NCBI GenBank assembly: GCA_963783865.1
Contig: CAWAPD010000001.1
Span: forward strand, 496,001 to 560,000
From: CAWAPD01 sp963783865
GTDB taxonomy: Bacteria; Actinomycetota; Thermoleophilia; UBA2241
Direction: 5' to 3'
Length of the DNA stretch: 64,000 bases
The stretch's first letter is position 1; each line of letters opens with the position of its first letter. Positions 34,094 through 43,294 of this stretch are shown here, piece after piece. The translations under genes and the position numbers were made by a program. Below the pieces are notes generated by a model. The model did no database searches. It was not told the DNA's origin and was given only the letters and a program-made list of their open reading frames with translations.

Positions 34094-34255
34094 TCAGGCC
34101 GCGACGTGCGCGCCGTCGGGATCGAGGACGCCGCTGCCGCCGTGATCGCAACGCGGGCAGAGGAACAGGTCCACTTCGTCGCCGTCGTCGGCGAGGACCT
34201 CCTCGATATCCAGCTCGGCTCCACAGAGCAGGCATACGATGGTGGTGCCAGACAC
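34094..34255 (-). CDS. Small zinc-ribbon protein (53 residues)
   Basis: A 54-codon frame from GTG 34255 to TGA 34094-34096 encodes MSGTTIVCLLCGAELDIEEV..., with one CLLC pair and one CPRC pair about 28 residues apart, the ligand layout of a zinc ribbon. The strong ribosome site AAGGAGG lies six bases upstream. A weak promoter (TGGATA, 17 bases, TACAGT) is visible at 34280-34308. Such proteins are often RNA-, DNA- or partner-binding accessories; the role is unknown. It is easily missed because it is short. Confidence 0.7.
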   Translation of the reverse strand: MSGTTIVCLLCGAELDIEEVLADDGDEVDLFLCPRCDHGGSGVLDPDGAHVAA

Positions 34256-34443
34256 CTGGATGCCTCCTTCCTAGCGTCCACTGTACCTTTCGACGAGAAC
34301 TGTATCCACCCTGGATGACGATTCGGTGAAGCCCGCGTGAAGGAACTGTGGCGCAGTATGAAGAGACGTCGCGGGGAACCGCGGGGTTCGCGGCAGAGCC
34401 GAGCATGGACCCATGCCCGTGGGCACGACCAACGGAGTGAGGG

Positions 34444-35704
34444 CTACAAGCGGAAGCGGTCGGGGGCGAGCGGCCCGAGATCGATCTCGGGCCGCTCGCC
34501 CCCGACCAGCTCGCTCACCAGCTTGCCCGTGACCGGCCCCAGCGACAGCCCCTGCATGCAGTGGCCGGTGGCGACGATCACGTTGTCGTGGCGCGGGCTG
34601 CGCCCGATGATGGGCAGGCCGTCGGGCGTGCAGGGCCGGGGGCCGCGCCAGATCTCGAGGGGGGTCAGCTGCGCGGCGCCGACCAGGACCTTGCCGGCGC
34701 CGCGCCGAACGCCCTCGACGCGGCGCGGCCGGATCCGCATGTCCCAGCCCGACAGCTCGAGCGTGCCGGCGAAGCGCAGGCGGTCGCCGAACGGCGTGAT
34801 TGCGACCGCCGACTCGTACGAGTAGAGCGGCACCTCGAGCGGCGGCTGGGGCTGCGCCACGGTGACGCTGTAGCCTTTGGCCGGCTCCACGGGCAGGCGC
34901 AGCCCCAGCCGCCGCCCCAGCCCCGGCGACCACGACCCGGCCGCCAGCACCACGGTGTCGGCCGCCACCCTCCCGCGGGTCGTGACCAGCGCCGTGACGC
35001 GGCGGCCGGCCGTCTCGACGTCGAACACCTCGGCGGCGGTCAGGAACTCCGTCCCCGCCGCCTCGGCCGCCGCCGCCAGCTGGTGCACGAACGTGTCGGG
35101 GGCGACGTGGCCGTCCTCCTCGTGGATCATGGCGCCGACGATGGTCGCCCGGTTCAGCCCCGGCGCCAGCTCCGCCAGCTCGTCGACCGAGAGCTCGCGC
35201 AGCCTGACGCCGAACGGTTCGACCCGCCCCATCTCCTCGAGCTCGCTCTTCAGGCCCTCGGCGGTCTCGAACACCCACATCCAGCCGCGCTGCTGATAGC
35301 CGAGGCCCGACGATCGTGGCGGCGAGCTCGTCGAACAGGTCGCTGCTCGCCCGCTGCAGCGCGCGCACCACGGGGATGGCGCGCATCAGCGGCTCCTCGC
35401 GCGCGGCGGCCCTGAACAGCGCCAGCCAGCGCACGAGCGACGGGCTGGGGCGGGGCGCGATGTAGAAGGGGCTGGTGCTGTCGGTGAGCCAGCGCAGGCC
35501 ACGGCCGAGGGCGTTCGGCGTCGCCAGCGGATACACGTCGGAAGGCACGACCAGGCCCGCGTTGGCGTAGGTGCTGCCCTGCCGCGAGCAGACCTCGTCG
35601 CGTTCCAGCACCGTCACCGGCACGCCGCGCCGCGACAGGTAGTAGGCGCAGCAGACGCCGATCACGCCGCCGCCGATGACAAGGACTCTCGGCTCGCCGC
35701 TCAC
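34444..35704 (-). pseudogene. dadA: D-amino-acid dehydrogenase (DadA-like), frameshifted
   Basis: The N-terminal part (from GTG 35704: LVIGGGVIGVCCAYYLSRRG, the FAD motif) and the C-terminal part (WMWVFETAEG to the TAG at 34444) are in different frames. Both match one DadA-type flavoprotein, which deaminates D-amino acids. Removing one C from the CCC at 35306-35308 gives a continuous TIVGLGYQQRGWMW reading and a 419-residue protein, the normal family length. So there is one extra base: a decaying gene or a sequencing error. A TAGAAT box six bases before the GTG suggests a leaderless transcript. The 3' end holds a 50-bp perfect palindrome. Confidence 0.85.
34458..34507. repeat. 50-bp perfect palindrome at the 3' end of dadA
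   Basis: Bases 34458-34482 are the exact reverse complement of 34483-34507, with no loop. It encodes RPEIDLGPLAPD near the C-terminus and begins 14 bases from the stop. It may act as a terminator within the coding end. Confidence 0.75.
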
Positions 35705-35710
35705 GGCAGG

Positions 35711-35716
35711 ATTCTA
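35711..35716 (-). promoter_or_regulatory. -10 box (TAGAAT), leaderless start of dadA
   Basis: TAGAAT on the minus strand ends six bases before the GTG start at 35704. No clear -35. Confidence 0.4.
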
Positions 35717-35796
35717 GCGCATGCGTCGGCCGTGCGGGCTAGGGGAACATCAGGCGTGAGTCACGAGAATAGCAGGACCCAAGGACGGTGCATCAC

Positions 35797-36267
35797 ATGG
35801 CACAGGCCATCTTCGCCGCCGGCTGCTTCTGGGGCGTCGAGGCGCGCTTCCGCGAGCTGCCCGGCGTGACCGACGCCGAGGCCGGCTACACCGGCGGGCA
35901 CACCGAGAACCCCACCTACAAGCAGGTCTGCTCCGACCGCACCGGGCACGCCGAGGCGGTCCGCGTCGAGTACGACCCCGAGCGGATCACCTACGGGCAG
36001 CTGCTCGACGCGTTCTTCACGATGCACGACCCCACGACGCGCAACCGGCAGGGCCCCGACATCGGCTCCCAATACCGCTCGGCGATCTTCACGCTCGACG
36101 CCGAGCAGAAGGAGCAAGCCACCGCTGCGCGACAGCGGGTCGACGCGTCGGGCGCCTACAAGCGGCCGGTCGTCACCGAGATCGTCGACGCCGGCCCGTT
36201 CTGGCGCGCCGAGGACTACCACCAGCGCTACTTCGAGAAGCACGGGCAGGTCGGCTGCCCGATCTGA
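35797..36267 (+). CDS. msrA: Peptide methionine-S-sulfoxide reductase MsrA
   Basis: 156 residues. MsrA reduces the S-epimer of methionine sulfoxide. The catalytic motif GCFWG is at residues 9-13, followed by GVTDAEAGYTGG, HTENPTYKQVCSDRTGHAEAV and HDPTTRNRQGPDIGSQYRS, all family-diagnostic. The protein ends right after YFEKHGQVGCPI, with a C-terminal Cys that could resolve the active-site cysteine. ATG 35797 follows AAGGAC; a GTG at 35788 is too close to that site. A hairpin follows. Confidence 0.95.
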   Translation: MAQAIFAAGCFWGVEARFRELPGVTDAEAGYTGGHTENPTYKQVCSDRTGHAEAVRVEYDPERITYGQLLDAFFTMHDPTTRNRQGPDIGSQYRSAIFTLDAEQKEQATAARQRVDASGAYKRPVVTEIVDAGPFWRAEDYHQRYFEKHGQVGCPI

Positions 36268-36292
36268 GGACGAGCCCGACGCCGGTCGACGC

Positions 36293-36333
36293 GCGAGGGG
36301 CGGCGGGCGCCTGCGGCGCCCGCCGCCCCTCGC
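36293..36333 (+). terminator. Perfect 19-bp hairpin after msrA
   Basis: Arms 36293-36311 and 36315-36333 with loop TGC, 26 bases after the msrA stop. GGGGCGG family. Confidence 0.65.
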
Positions 36334-36400
36334 CGCATGACCCCGCGCCCGAGCGGGTAGTCTCTCGCCGCGAACGTCCCCCCGACACGGAGGCTTTCCC

Positions 36401-37497
<1,097 letters not shown>

Positions 37498-37501
<4 letters not shown>

Positions 37502-38259
37502 ACGACTTCCTCGTCATGATCCGCCGCTCGCTGATCGGCTACCTGCGCCAGCCGGCAGCCATCATCCCGAGCTTCGCGATCAGCATCTTCTTCCTGTTCG
37601 TGTACAACGCGGGCCTGAGCTCGGTCGCCAACCTGCCGGGCTTCAGCGGCAGCTACCTGGCCTTCATCATCCCCGTGTCGATCGCCTCGGGCGCGATCGG
37701 CGGCGCCGGCCTGGCCGGGCAGGCGCTGATCCGCGACATCGATTCCGGGTACTTCACGAAGCTCCTGCTCACGCCGACCAGCCGTCTGGCTATCATCTGG
37801 GGGCCGATGGTCGCCGGCGGCATCATCCTGGTGGCGCAGGTCGTGCTCATCGTCGCGCTGGGGCTGCTGATGGGCCTCAAGCCGGCGGCAGGGGTGGCCG
37901 GTCTGCTCCTGGTCATCGGCTACGCGTTCCTCTGGGGGATGGCGTTCGCCGGCTACTCGGTGTTCATCGCGCTGCGCACCAAGAACGCGGCCGCCACGCA
38001 GAGCGCGACGCTCATCTTCTTCCCGCTCATCTTCCTGTCGACGACGTTCGTGCCGATGGCCTACATCACCACGACGTGGCTGCGCTGGGCGGCGCGAGTA
38101 AACCCGACGACCTACGTGTTCGACGCCATGCGCTCGCTGCTGATCGACGGCTGGAAGGTGGAGCCGCTGCTCGTCGGGCTCGCCGTCGTCGTCGCCTTCG
38201 CCAGCCTGACCGGGGCGCTCGCGCTCTGGCAGGCGCGCAAGGCGACGCAGCTGACGTAG
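37498..38259 (+). CDS. ABC-2 type permease (DrrB-like)
   Basis: 253 residues with six predicted membrane spans, including FAISIFFLFVYNAGLS, LAIIWGPMVAGGIILVAQVVLIVALGL and the ABC-2 motif region FFPLIFLSTTFVPMAYITTTWLRWAARVNPTTYV before the final span. Partner of the DrrA-like ATPase (start overlaps its stop). Ends in TAG, then a hairpin. Confidence 0.92.
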
Positions 38260-38288
38260 CAGGAGCGCGAGCGCCCCCGACATGCGTC

Positions 38289-38333
38289 CGGGGCGGGGCG
38301 GCGGGCGCCACAGGCGCCCGCCGCCCCGCCCCG
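38289..38333 (+). terminator. Perfect 21-bp hairpin after the DrrB-like gene
   Basis: Arms 38289-38309 and 38313-38333, loop ACA. Its core is the reverse complement of the core of the 47929-47971 hairpin. It ends 17 bases before the MFS start. Confidence 0.65.
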
Positions 38334-38338
38334 CCCGA

Positions 38339-38344
38339 TAGACT
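38339..38344 (+). promoter_or_regulatory. -10 box (TAGACT), leaderless start of the MFS gene
   Basis: TAGACT ends six bases before ATG 38351 and no ribosome site fits between them, so a leaderless transcript is likely. The -35 place is inside the hairpin. Confidence 0.5.
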
Positions 38345-38350
38345 CACACC

Positions 38351-39601
38351 ATGAGGATTCCCGCCCGCCTCGACGTGCTGCGCCTGCGCAACTTCCGCAA
38401 CCTCTTCATCGGCGAGTTCGTGTCGACGCTGGGCGACGGGCTGATGCCCGTCGCCCTCACCTTCGCCGTCTACGACCTGACGAAGTCCCCCATCGATGTC
38501 GGCATCGTGCTCGCGGCCTCGACCATCCCGCTGACGGTGCTCACGCCGGTCGGCGGCGTCTGGGGAGACCGCCTGCGCCGTGAGTGGGTGATGATCGCCT
38601 CCGACCTGGTCCGCTGCGCGGTCCTTGCCGTCGGCGCGGTCTTCTTCGCGACCGGCTACGCCCGCGTGTGGAACATCGCGCTCGGCGGGTTCATCTACGG
38701 CTGCGGCGACGCGTTCTTCTTCCCGGCCTACACCGGCCTGATCCAGCAGATCGTGCCCCAGGAGCGGCTCCAGGAGGCCAACGCGCTGCGCGGCATGTCG
38801 GACAGCTTCGGCTGGTTCGTAGGGCCGGCGCTCTCCGGCGTGCTCTACCTCCTGCTCCACGCCAGCGGCACCTTCGCGATCGACGCCGCCACGTTCCTGG
38901 TGAGCGCGGGCTTCCTGGCAAGCCTGCGCGTGCCGGCGCTGGTGCGCACGCGCGAGGCCAAGACCTTCACGGCCGAGTTCCACGACGGCTGGCTGGAGGT
39001 GCGGTCGCGGCGCTGGCTGTGGACGATGATGCTGCGCACGATGCTCGTCCTGTTCGTCACCATAGCGCCGCTGCAGGTCCTCGGCCCTCTGTGGATCAGG
39101 ACCTACCACCAGAGCACGGCCCTCTGGGGATGGCTGGTCGGCCTGTTCAGCCTCGGCATGCTGGCTGGAGGCGTCATCGCCCTCTACTACAGGCCGCGGC
39201 GGCCGATGGTCACGGTCACCCTCATGGGGCTCACCGCCTCGGCGCCGATGTTCGCCCTGGCGTTGGGGTGGTCGTGGGCCGTGCTGTCGGCCGTGTGGTT
39301 CTTGCGCGGCATCGCCATCGGCGTGCTGGTGGCGGTGTGGGACACCACGCTGCAGCTTCAGATCGCGCCGGAGGCGATGGCTCGCGTCAGCAGCTGGGAC
39401 TGGATGACGTCGAACGGCCTGTGGTCCGTCGGCCTCGTGCTCGCGGGGCCGATCGCGGCGGCGATGGGGATCGACGGCGCCCTCTGGCTGTCGGGCGTGC
39501 TGGGAATCGTCTTCGGCCTCTGGGTGCTGCTCGTGAAGGACGTATGGCGGCTGCGCGGGCAGCCGCGCGAGGCCGGCCAGGTGGCCGACGAGTCGGCCTA
39601 G
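38351..39601 (+). CDS. MFS transporter (MFS_3, enterobactin-exporter-like)
   Basis: 416 residues with about 12 hydrophobic spans. FRNLFIGEFVSTLGDGLMPVALTFAVYDLTKSP is the typical MFS_3 opening, and GVWGDRLRREWVMI is motif A between spans 2 and 3. Such proteins export macrolides, siderophores or other small molecules; the substrate is unknown. Starts at ATG 38351 just behind a -10 box. Ends in TAG, nine bases from the convergent 39611 gene. Confidence 0.9.
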   Translation: MRIPARLDVLRLRNFRNLFIGEFVSTLGDGLMPVALTFAVYDLTKSPIDVGIVLAASTIPLTVLTPVGGVWGDRLRREWVMIASDLVRCAVLAVGAVFFATGYARVWNIALGGFIYGCGDAFFFPAYTGLIQQIVPQERLQEANALRGMSDSFGWFVGPALSGVLYLLLHASGTFAIDAATFLVSAGFLASLRVPALVRTREAKTFTAEFHDGWLEVRSRRWLWTMMLRTMLVLFVTIAPLQVLGPLWIRTYHQSTALWGWLVGLFSLGMLAGGVIALYYRPRRPMVTVTLMGLTASAPMFALALGWSWAVLSAVWFLRGIAIGVLVAVWDTTLQLQIAPEAMARVSSWDWMTSNGLWSVGLVLAGPIAAAMGIDGALWLSGVLGIVFGLWVLLVKDVWRLRGQPREAGQVADESA

Positions 39602-39610
39602 CCGGCCGGC

Positions 39611-40054
39611 CTACTCCGCCGGCGCCCCGCCCCGCGCCTGTGCGCGCAGCCGCTCGAGCACGCCATCGGCGTGGGCCTCGTCGATGCCGAGCCACCGGCA
39701 GGCGGTCGCCAGGTCGTGGCAGGCGATCGACGACGGCAGGTGCTCCAGGAAGACGTGGACGAAGTCCAGCGCGGGGTCGAACGCCTCAGTGGCGACGACG
39801 GCGAGCTTCGCTCCCGTCAGCTTGTCGGGGTGCGCGGCCAGGATGTCCACCGCCGCGAGGATCACGTCGCGGTCGATGGACCGGTCGGGGAGCGCCGTAC
39901 GCGCGTCGTCGAGCTGGAGGCGCCGCCGGGCCGGCCAGCCGGGGTCGGCGACCAGGCGCCGCAGGTACCCGAGGAAGTCGTCCGCCGTCACAGGGCCGTC
40001 CCACACGACGTAGAGGACGCCGCCGTCGTCGTTGACGTCGTAGACGATGCTCAT
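39611..40054 (-). CDS. STAS-like / SpoIIAA-like small protein of unknown function
   Basis: 147 residues starting MSIVYDVNDDGGVLYVVWDGPVTADDFLGYLRRLVADPGW, a pattern often seen in SpoIIAA/STAS-like regulators that begin with a short beta-hairpin and strand VVWDGPV. No phosphorylatable Ser motif is obvious, and family membership is tentative. ATG 40054 follows a G-rich segment; the longer frame to 40120 is a non-family extension. Ends in TAG. Confidence 0.6.
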   Translation of the reverse strand: MSIVYDVNDDGGVLYVVWDGPVTADDFLGYLRRLVADPGWPARRRLQLDDARTALPDRSIDRDVILAAVDILAAHPDKLTGAKLAVVATEAFDPALDFVHVFLEHLPSSIACHDLATACRWLGIDEAHADGVLERLRAQARGGAPAE

Positions 40055-40124
40055 CCGCCCACCTGCCCTCAAGAGGACCGATCCGGCTCCGTGACGGCGA
40101 GTCGGCCTCGCTCGTCTCACTCTA

Positions 40125-40946
40125 TCAAGCTACGTTCGTCGGGTCCCAGGTCTCGTGCCGATCACGGTGGAGCGAGTCGAGTGCCGCCATCTCCTCCCCG
40201 GACAGCTCGAAGCCGAACACATCGGCGTTCTCGCGGATGCGCTCGCGGTGGACCGACTTGGGGATGACGACCGTGGCGTGCTGCAGCGCCCAGCGGATCA
40301 GGACCTGCGCCGGCGTCGCGCCGTGACGCGCGGCCGTCTCGACGAGCACCGGCTCGTCGAGCCTTCTGCCGCGCGTCAGAGGGCTGTAGGCCTCGAGCCG
40401 CACGCCGAGCCGGCGACAGTGCTCGAGCAGGCCCTCCTGGTAGAGGAACGGCGAGAACTCGACCTGGTCCACGGCGGGCACGACGTCGCTTTCGCGCACC
40501 AGCTCGTCGAGGTGCCGCTCCTGGTAGTTGCTGACCCCGACGGCGCGCGCCAGCCCGTCGGCCTGCGCCTGCACGAGGGCGCGCCAGCTCTCGCCGCGCT
40601 TGCCTTCCACCGGCCAGTGGATGAGATACAGGTCGACGTACTCGAACCCCAGCCGCCGCAGGCTGTCCTGGAGCGCCCGCCGGGCCTTGTCGTAGCCGTG
40701 ATCGCCGTTCCACAGCTTGGTCGTGACGAAGACCTGGTCGCGGGGGATGCCGCTGTCGCGGACGGCCTGCCCGACCTCGCGCTCGTTGCCGTAGATGCGG
40801 GCCGTGTCGATGTGGCGGTAGCCCGCCTCCAGGGCCCAGAGGACGGCCTGCCGCGTCTCGTCGCCGGCGCCGGCCTGCCACACGCCCAGCCCGAGACACG
40901 GCATCTCGACGCCGTTGTTCAGGGTGACTGTGGAGGTGATGTCCAT
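40125..40946 (-). CDS. Aldo/keto reductase (AKR5-type)
   Basis: 273 residues of a TIM-barrel NADPH-dependent oxidoreductase. GYRHIDTARIYGNE carries the catalytic Asp and Tyr, TTKLWNGDHGYDKARRAL the Lys, and YVDLYLIHWP the His. IPKSVHRERIRENADVF forms the NADPH site. It resembles 2,5-diketo-D-gluconate reductases and broad-range aldehyde reductases. Stop TGA, about 70 bases from the start of the STAS-like gene. Confidence 0.93.
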   Translation of the reverse strand: MDITSTVTLNNGVEMPCLGLGVWQAGAGDETRQAVLWALEAGYRHIDTARIYGNEREVGQAVRDSGIPRDQVFVTTKLWNGDHGYDKARRALQDSLRRLGFEYVDLYLIHWPVEGKRGESWRALVQAQADGLARAVGVSNYQERHLDELVRESDVVPAVDQVEFSPFLYQEGLLEHCRRLGVRLEAYSPLTRGRRLDEPVLVETAARHGATPAQVLIRWALQHATVVIPKSVHRERIRENADVFGFELSGEEMAALDSLHRDRHETWDPTNVA

Positions 40947-40977
40947 AGGGCGAGGGTACCCGGGAGGCCCCGCCCCT

Positions 40978-41214
40978 TCACTCCTCGCCGTCGAGCGGCT
41001 GGGGGACGTCCAGTCCCATGTCGAGCCGCCAGCGCACGTAGTCTTCGAAGCGTTCGCGCAAGTCGTCGGCCGCCTCGTCCCGCGAGCCGCCCATGCCTAC
41101 CAGGCTCGGGATCTCGCGCAAGCGTACCTGCCAGTACCAGTCTCCGTCCCCGTCGCTGACGTGCTGCCACGTCGGGTGGTACCTCATCCTGGTCGATGCG
41201 TCGACTCTTCTCAT
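40978..41214 (-). CDS. Small HicB-like / single-domain protein
   Basis: 78 residues. The core YWQVRLREIPSLVGMGGSRDEAADDLRERFEDYVRW resembles HicB-type antitoxin folds, which begin with a strand of aromatic residues and a helix of acidic and Arg residues. No HicA toxin gene adjoins it, so an antitoxin role is doubtful. The start at ATG 41214 (GAGGA upstream) is likely; a shorter start at 41187 has no ribosome site. Confidence 0.45.
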   Translation of the reverse strand: MRRVDASTRMRYHPTWQHVSDGDGDWYWQVRLREIPSLVGMGGSRDEAADDLRERFEDYVRWRLDMGLDVPQPLDGEE

Positions 41215-41321
41215 GCGGGTCCTCGTGTGTGCGTCCGTAGCGGCGCTCGCGTACGCCTCGCGTCCGCGCGGCCTAGTTGTACCCGTCTTCACATTTTCCT
41301 CCCCTGCCCGCCGAGTCCTGC

Positions 41322-41327
41322 TAGAAT
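41322..41327 (+). promoter_or_regulatory. -10 box (TAGAAT) before the DUF5131 gene
   Basis: TAGAAT ends nine bases before ATG 41337. It supports a leaderless start there, though a GGAG before ATG 41352 supports a start at that site instead. Confidence 0.4.
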
Positions 41328-41336
41328 CCCGCCTGT

Positions 41337-42083
41337 ATGCAGGAGTTTCCCATGCGCTGGGAGTCGTGGAACCCGGTCACCGGCTGCACGCGGGTGTCGG
41401 CCGGTTGCGCCCATTGCTACGCCGAGCGCTTCGCCGAGCGCTGGCGCGGCATCGCGGGGCACCCATACGAGCACGGCTTCGACTTCCAGCTGCACCCCGA
41501 CCGCCTGGCGCGGCCGGCGCACTGGCGCCGGCCGCGCCACGTCTTCGTCACCTCGATGGGCGACCTGTTCCACGAGCGCGTGCCCGACGACTACGTCCGG
41601 GAGGTGTTCGCCGTGATGCTGGCCGTCGACCGGCACGCCTACCACCTCCTGACCAAGCGCCACGAGCGTCTCTGGCGACTGGCGCCGTCGCTGCCGTGGC
41701 CTCCGAACGTCTTCATGGGGGTGACGGTCGAGAACGCCGACAACGTTCAGCGCGCCGACGCGCTGCGCCAGGTGCCGGCGGCCGTGCGCTGGATCTCGGC
41801 CGAGCCGCTGCTCGGCCCCCTCGACGCGCTCGACTTGACCGGGATCGACCACGTCGTGGCCGGCGGCGAGTCGGGCCCGGAGCGGCGGCCGCCGCGGATC
41901 GAGTGGGTGCGCGGGATCCGCGACGCGTGCCTCGAGGCCGGCGTCGCCTTCACCTTCAAACAGTGGGGCGGCACGACCGCCGGCAGCAACGGGCGCCTGC
42001 TCGACGGGCGCGAGTGGCGCCAGGAGCCGCGACCGCACGTCGCCCGCTGGGAACAGGGCCGCCTCTGGAACGAGCCGGGATGA
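41337..42083 (+). CDS. DUF5131-family protein (phage Gp37/Gp68-like, Cys-rich N-terminus)
   Basis: 248 residues. WNPVTGCTRVSAGCAHCYAERFAERW is the hallmark of this family, with three Cys spaced like a radical SAM CxxxxxxCxxC cluster. Later motifs GDLFHERVPD, LLTKRHERL, MGVTVEN and FTFKQWGG are also diagnostic. Members occur on phages and in chromosomes; the function is not established. The start is 41337 or 41352. Its stop overlaps the SGNH gene start, so the two are coupled. Confidence 0.85.
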   Translation: MQEFPMRWESWNPVTGCTRVSAGCAHCYAERFAERWRGIAGHPYEHGFDFQLHPDRLARPAHWRRPRHVFVTSMGDLFHERVPDDYVREVFAVMLAVDRHAYHLLTKRHERLWRLAPSLPWPPNVFMGVTVENADNVQRADALRQVPAAVRWISAEPLLGPLDALDLTGIDHVVAGGESGPERRPPRIEWVRGIRDACLEAGVAFTFKQWGGTTAGSNGRLLDGREWRQEPRPHVARWEQGRLWNEPG

Positions 42084-42712
42084 GGGTCGCGTTCCTGGGC
42101 GACAGCCTGACCGAAGGGTGGCCCGGCGCCTCGTACCTGGCCGCGCTCAGCGGGCTGCTGCCCGGCGACGAGCTGGTGAACCTCGGGCGCGCCGGCGACA
42201 CGGTCGCCGCCGTCCTGGCGCGCCTGACCGCGACCGGTCTCGAGCCCGCCGACCTGGCGTTCATCTGGGCCGGGGTCAACGACGCGTTCGCCGGCGTCTG
42301 GACGTTCGCGAGCTGGGAGGACGACCCGGCGGCGCGCCTGGAGCGCGAGCTCGAGCTGCTGCGCGGCGACTACGCCGCGCTGCTCGAGCTCGCGCTGGCC
42401 GGCGCGCCGCGCGTGGTGTGCGTGCTGCCCGTGCTGCCCGACGGCGGTGACGAGGACGAACCGTGGGGGCGGCGAGTGGTCGCGATCGCCGAGGCGATCG
42501 CCGCCCTCGCCGCCGGCGAGCCGCGCGCCTCGGTCTGCGATCTGGGCGCCGCCTTCGCGGCCGCTCGCGCGGCCGCCGCGGCGCCCCCGTTCACGATCGA
42601 CGGCGTGCACCTGAGCGAGCGCGGCGCCCGCGTGGTCGCCGGGGAGTTCGCGAGAGTCATCGAGGTCGTTCGGCCGGAGACTGGTCCACGAGGCACGCCG
42701 AGCCGGCTGTGA
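42080..42712 (+). CDS. SGNH / GDSL-type hydrolase
   Basis: 210 residues. GDSLTEG (block I, nucleophile Ser9), GVND (block III Asn) and IDGVHLSERG (block V Asp and His) are all present. Intracellular-looking, with no signal peptide. It may be an esterase or deacetylase. It overlaps the DUF5131 gene by ATGA, suggesting a joint role. Confidence 0.88.
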   Translation: MRVAFLGDSLTEGWPGASYLAALSGLLPGDELVNLGRAGDTVAAVLARLTATGLEPADLAFIWAGVNDAFAGVWTFASWEDDPAARLERELELLRGDYAALLELALAGAPRVVCVLPVLPDGGDEDEPWGRRVVAIAEAIAALAAGEPRASVCDLGAAFAAARAAAAAPPFTIDGVHLSERGARVVAGEFARVIEVVRPETGPRGTPSRL

Positions 42713-42737
42713 CGACCGGCTCCGGCCACGCGGGGGG

Positions 42738-43169
42738 CTAGGTCAGCTCGGCGGTGTACTTGAGCGGCAGCAGATCGACGACCGAGACGCGGTGCATCTG
42801 GCCGCCGAGCGGCATGAGCACGAAGCCGTCGGGCATGTAGTCGGCCAGCAGCTCGCGGCAGAGCCCGCACGGCGCGCCGCCCCAGACCTGCGGGCTGTCG
42901 TCGCTCGCTTCGAGCGGGTGCATCATGCCGACGATCGTGAGGAAGCCCTTCTCGCCGACGGTCAGGCCGCGCCCGATCGCCACCGCCTCGGCGCAGACCG
43001 CGGCACGGCCGGCCGTGGCTTCGATGTTGACGCCCGTGTAGACCGCGCCGGACTCCCCGCGCACCGCCGCGGCCACGTGGTGCCGCCCGCGCTCGAAGCG
43101 CTTGCGGATGATGTCGCTGGCGGCGTCGATCAGCTCCTGGTCGCCTTCCTGCAACTGCAGGCTGTGCAC
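42738..43169 (-). CDS. Cytidine deaminase-like protein
   Basis: 143 residues. Zn-binding motifs CAEAV (in GRAAVCAEAVAIG) and PCGLCRELL match the cytidine/blasticidin-S deaminase family, with the NIEATAGRAA substrate loop. It probably deaminates cytidine or a nucleoside analogue. GTG 43169 has GGAGGA about nine bases upstream; its TAG stop is convergent with the SGNH gene. Confidence 0.85.
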   Translation of the reverse strand: MHSLQLQEGDQELIDAASDIIRKRFERGRHHVAAAVRGESGAVYTGVNIEATAGRAAVCAEAVAIGRGLTVGEKGFLTIVGMMHPLEASDDSPQVWGGAPCGLCRELLADYMPDGFVLMPLGGQMHRVSVVDLLPLKYTAELT

Positions 43170-43294
43170 GGCGGTTCCTCCGCGTCGGTCTCCCTGTTCC
43201 GGACGGGATGTCCCCGGCTGGGCAGGGTCTGTATCGGCAGATGGGGGCGCGGGATGAGGGGCCGCCGAGGCCCCCGGGGCCGCTGCCGTGACCC

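Noticed and set aside
33883..34329. Plus-strand open frame over the zinc-ribbon region
   Set aside because: Arg-rich shadow without a ribosome site; the minus strand has a strong ribosome site and two CxxC pairs.
40978..41292. HicA/HicB toxin-antitoxin pair
   Set aside because: Only a weakly HicB-like protein is present; no HicA-like gene adjoins it on either strand.
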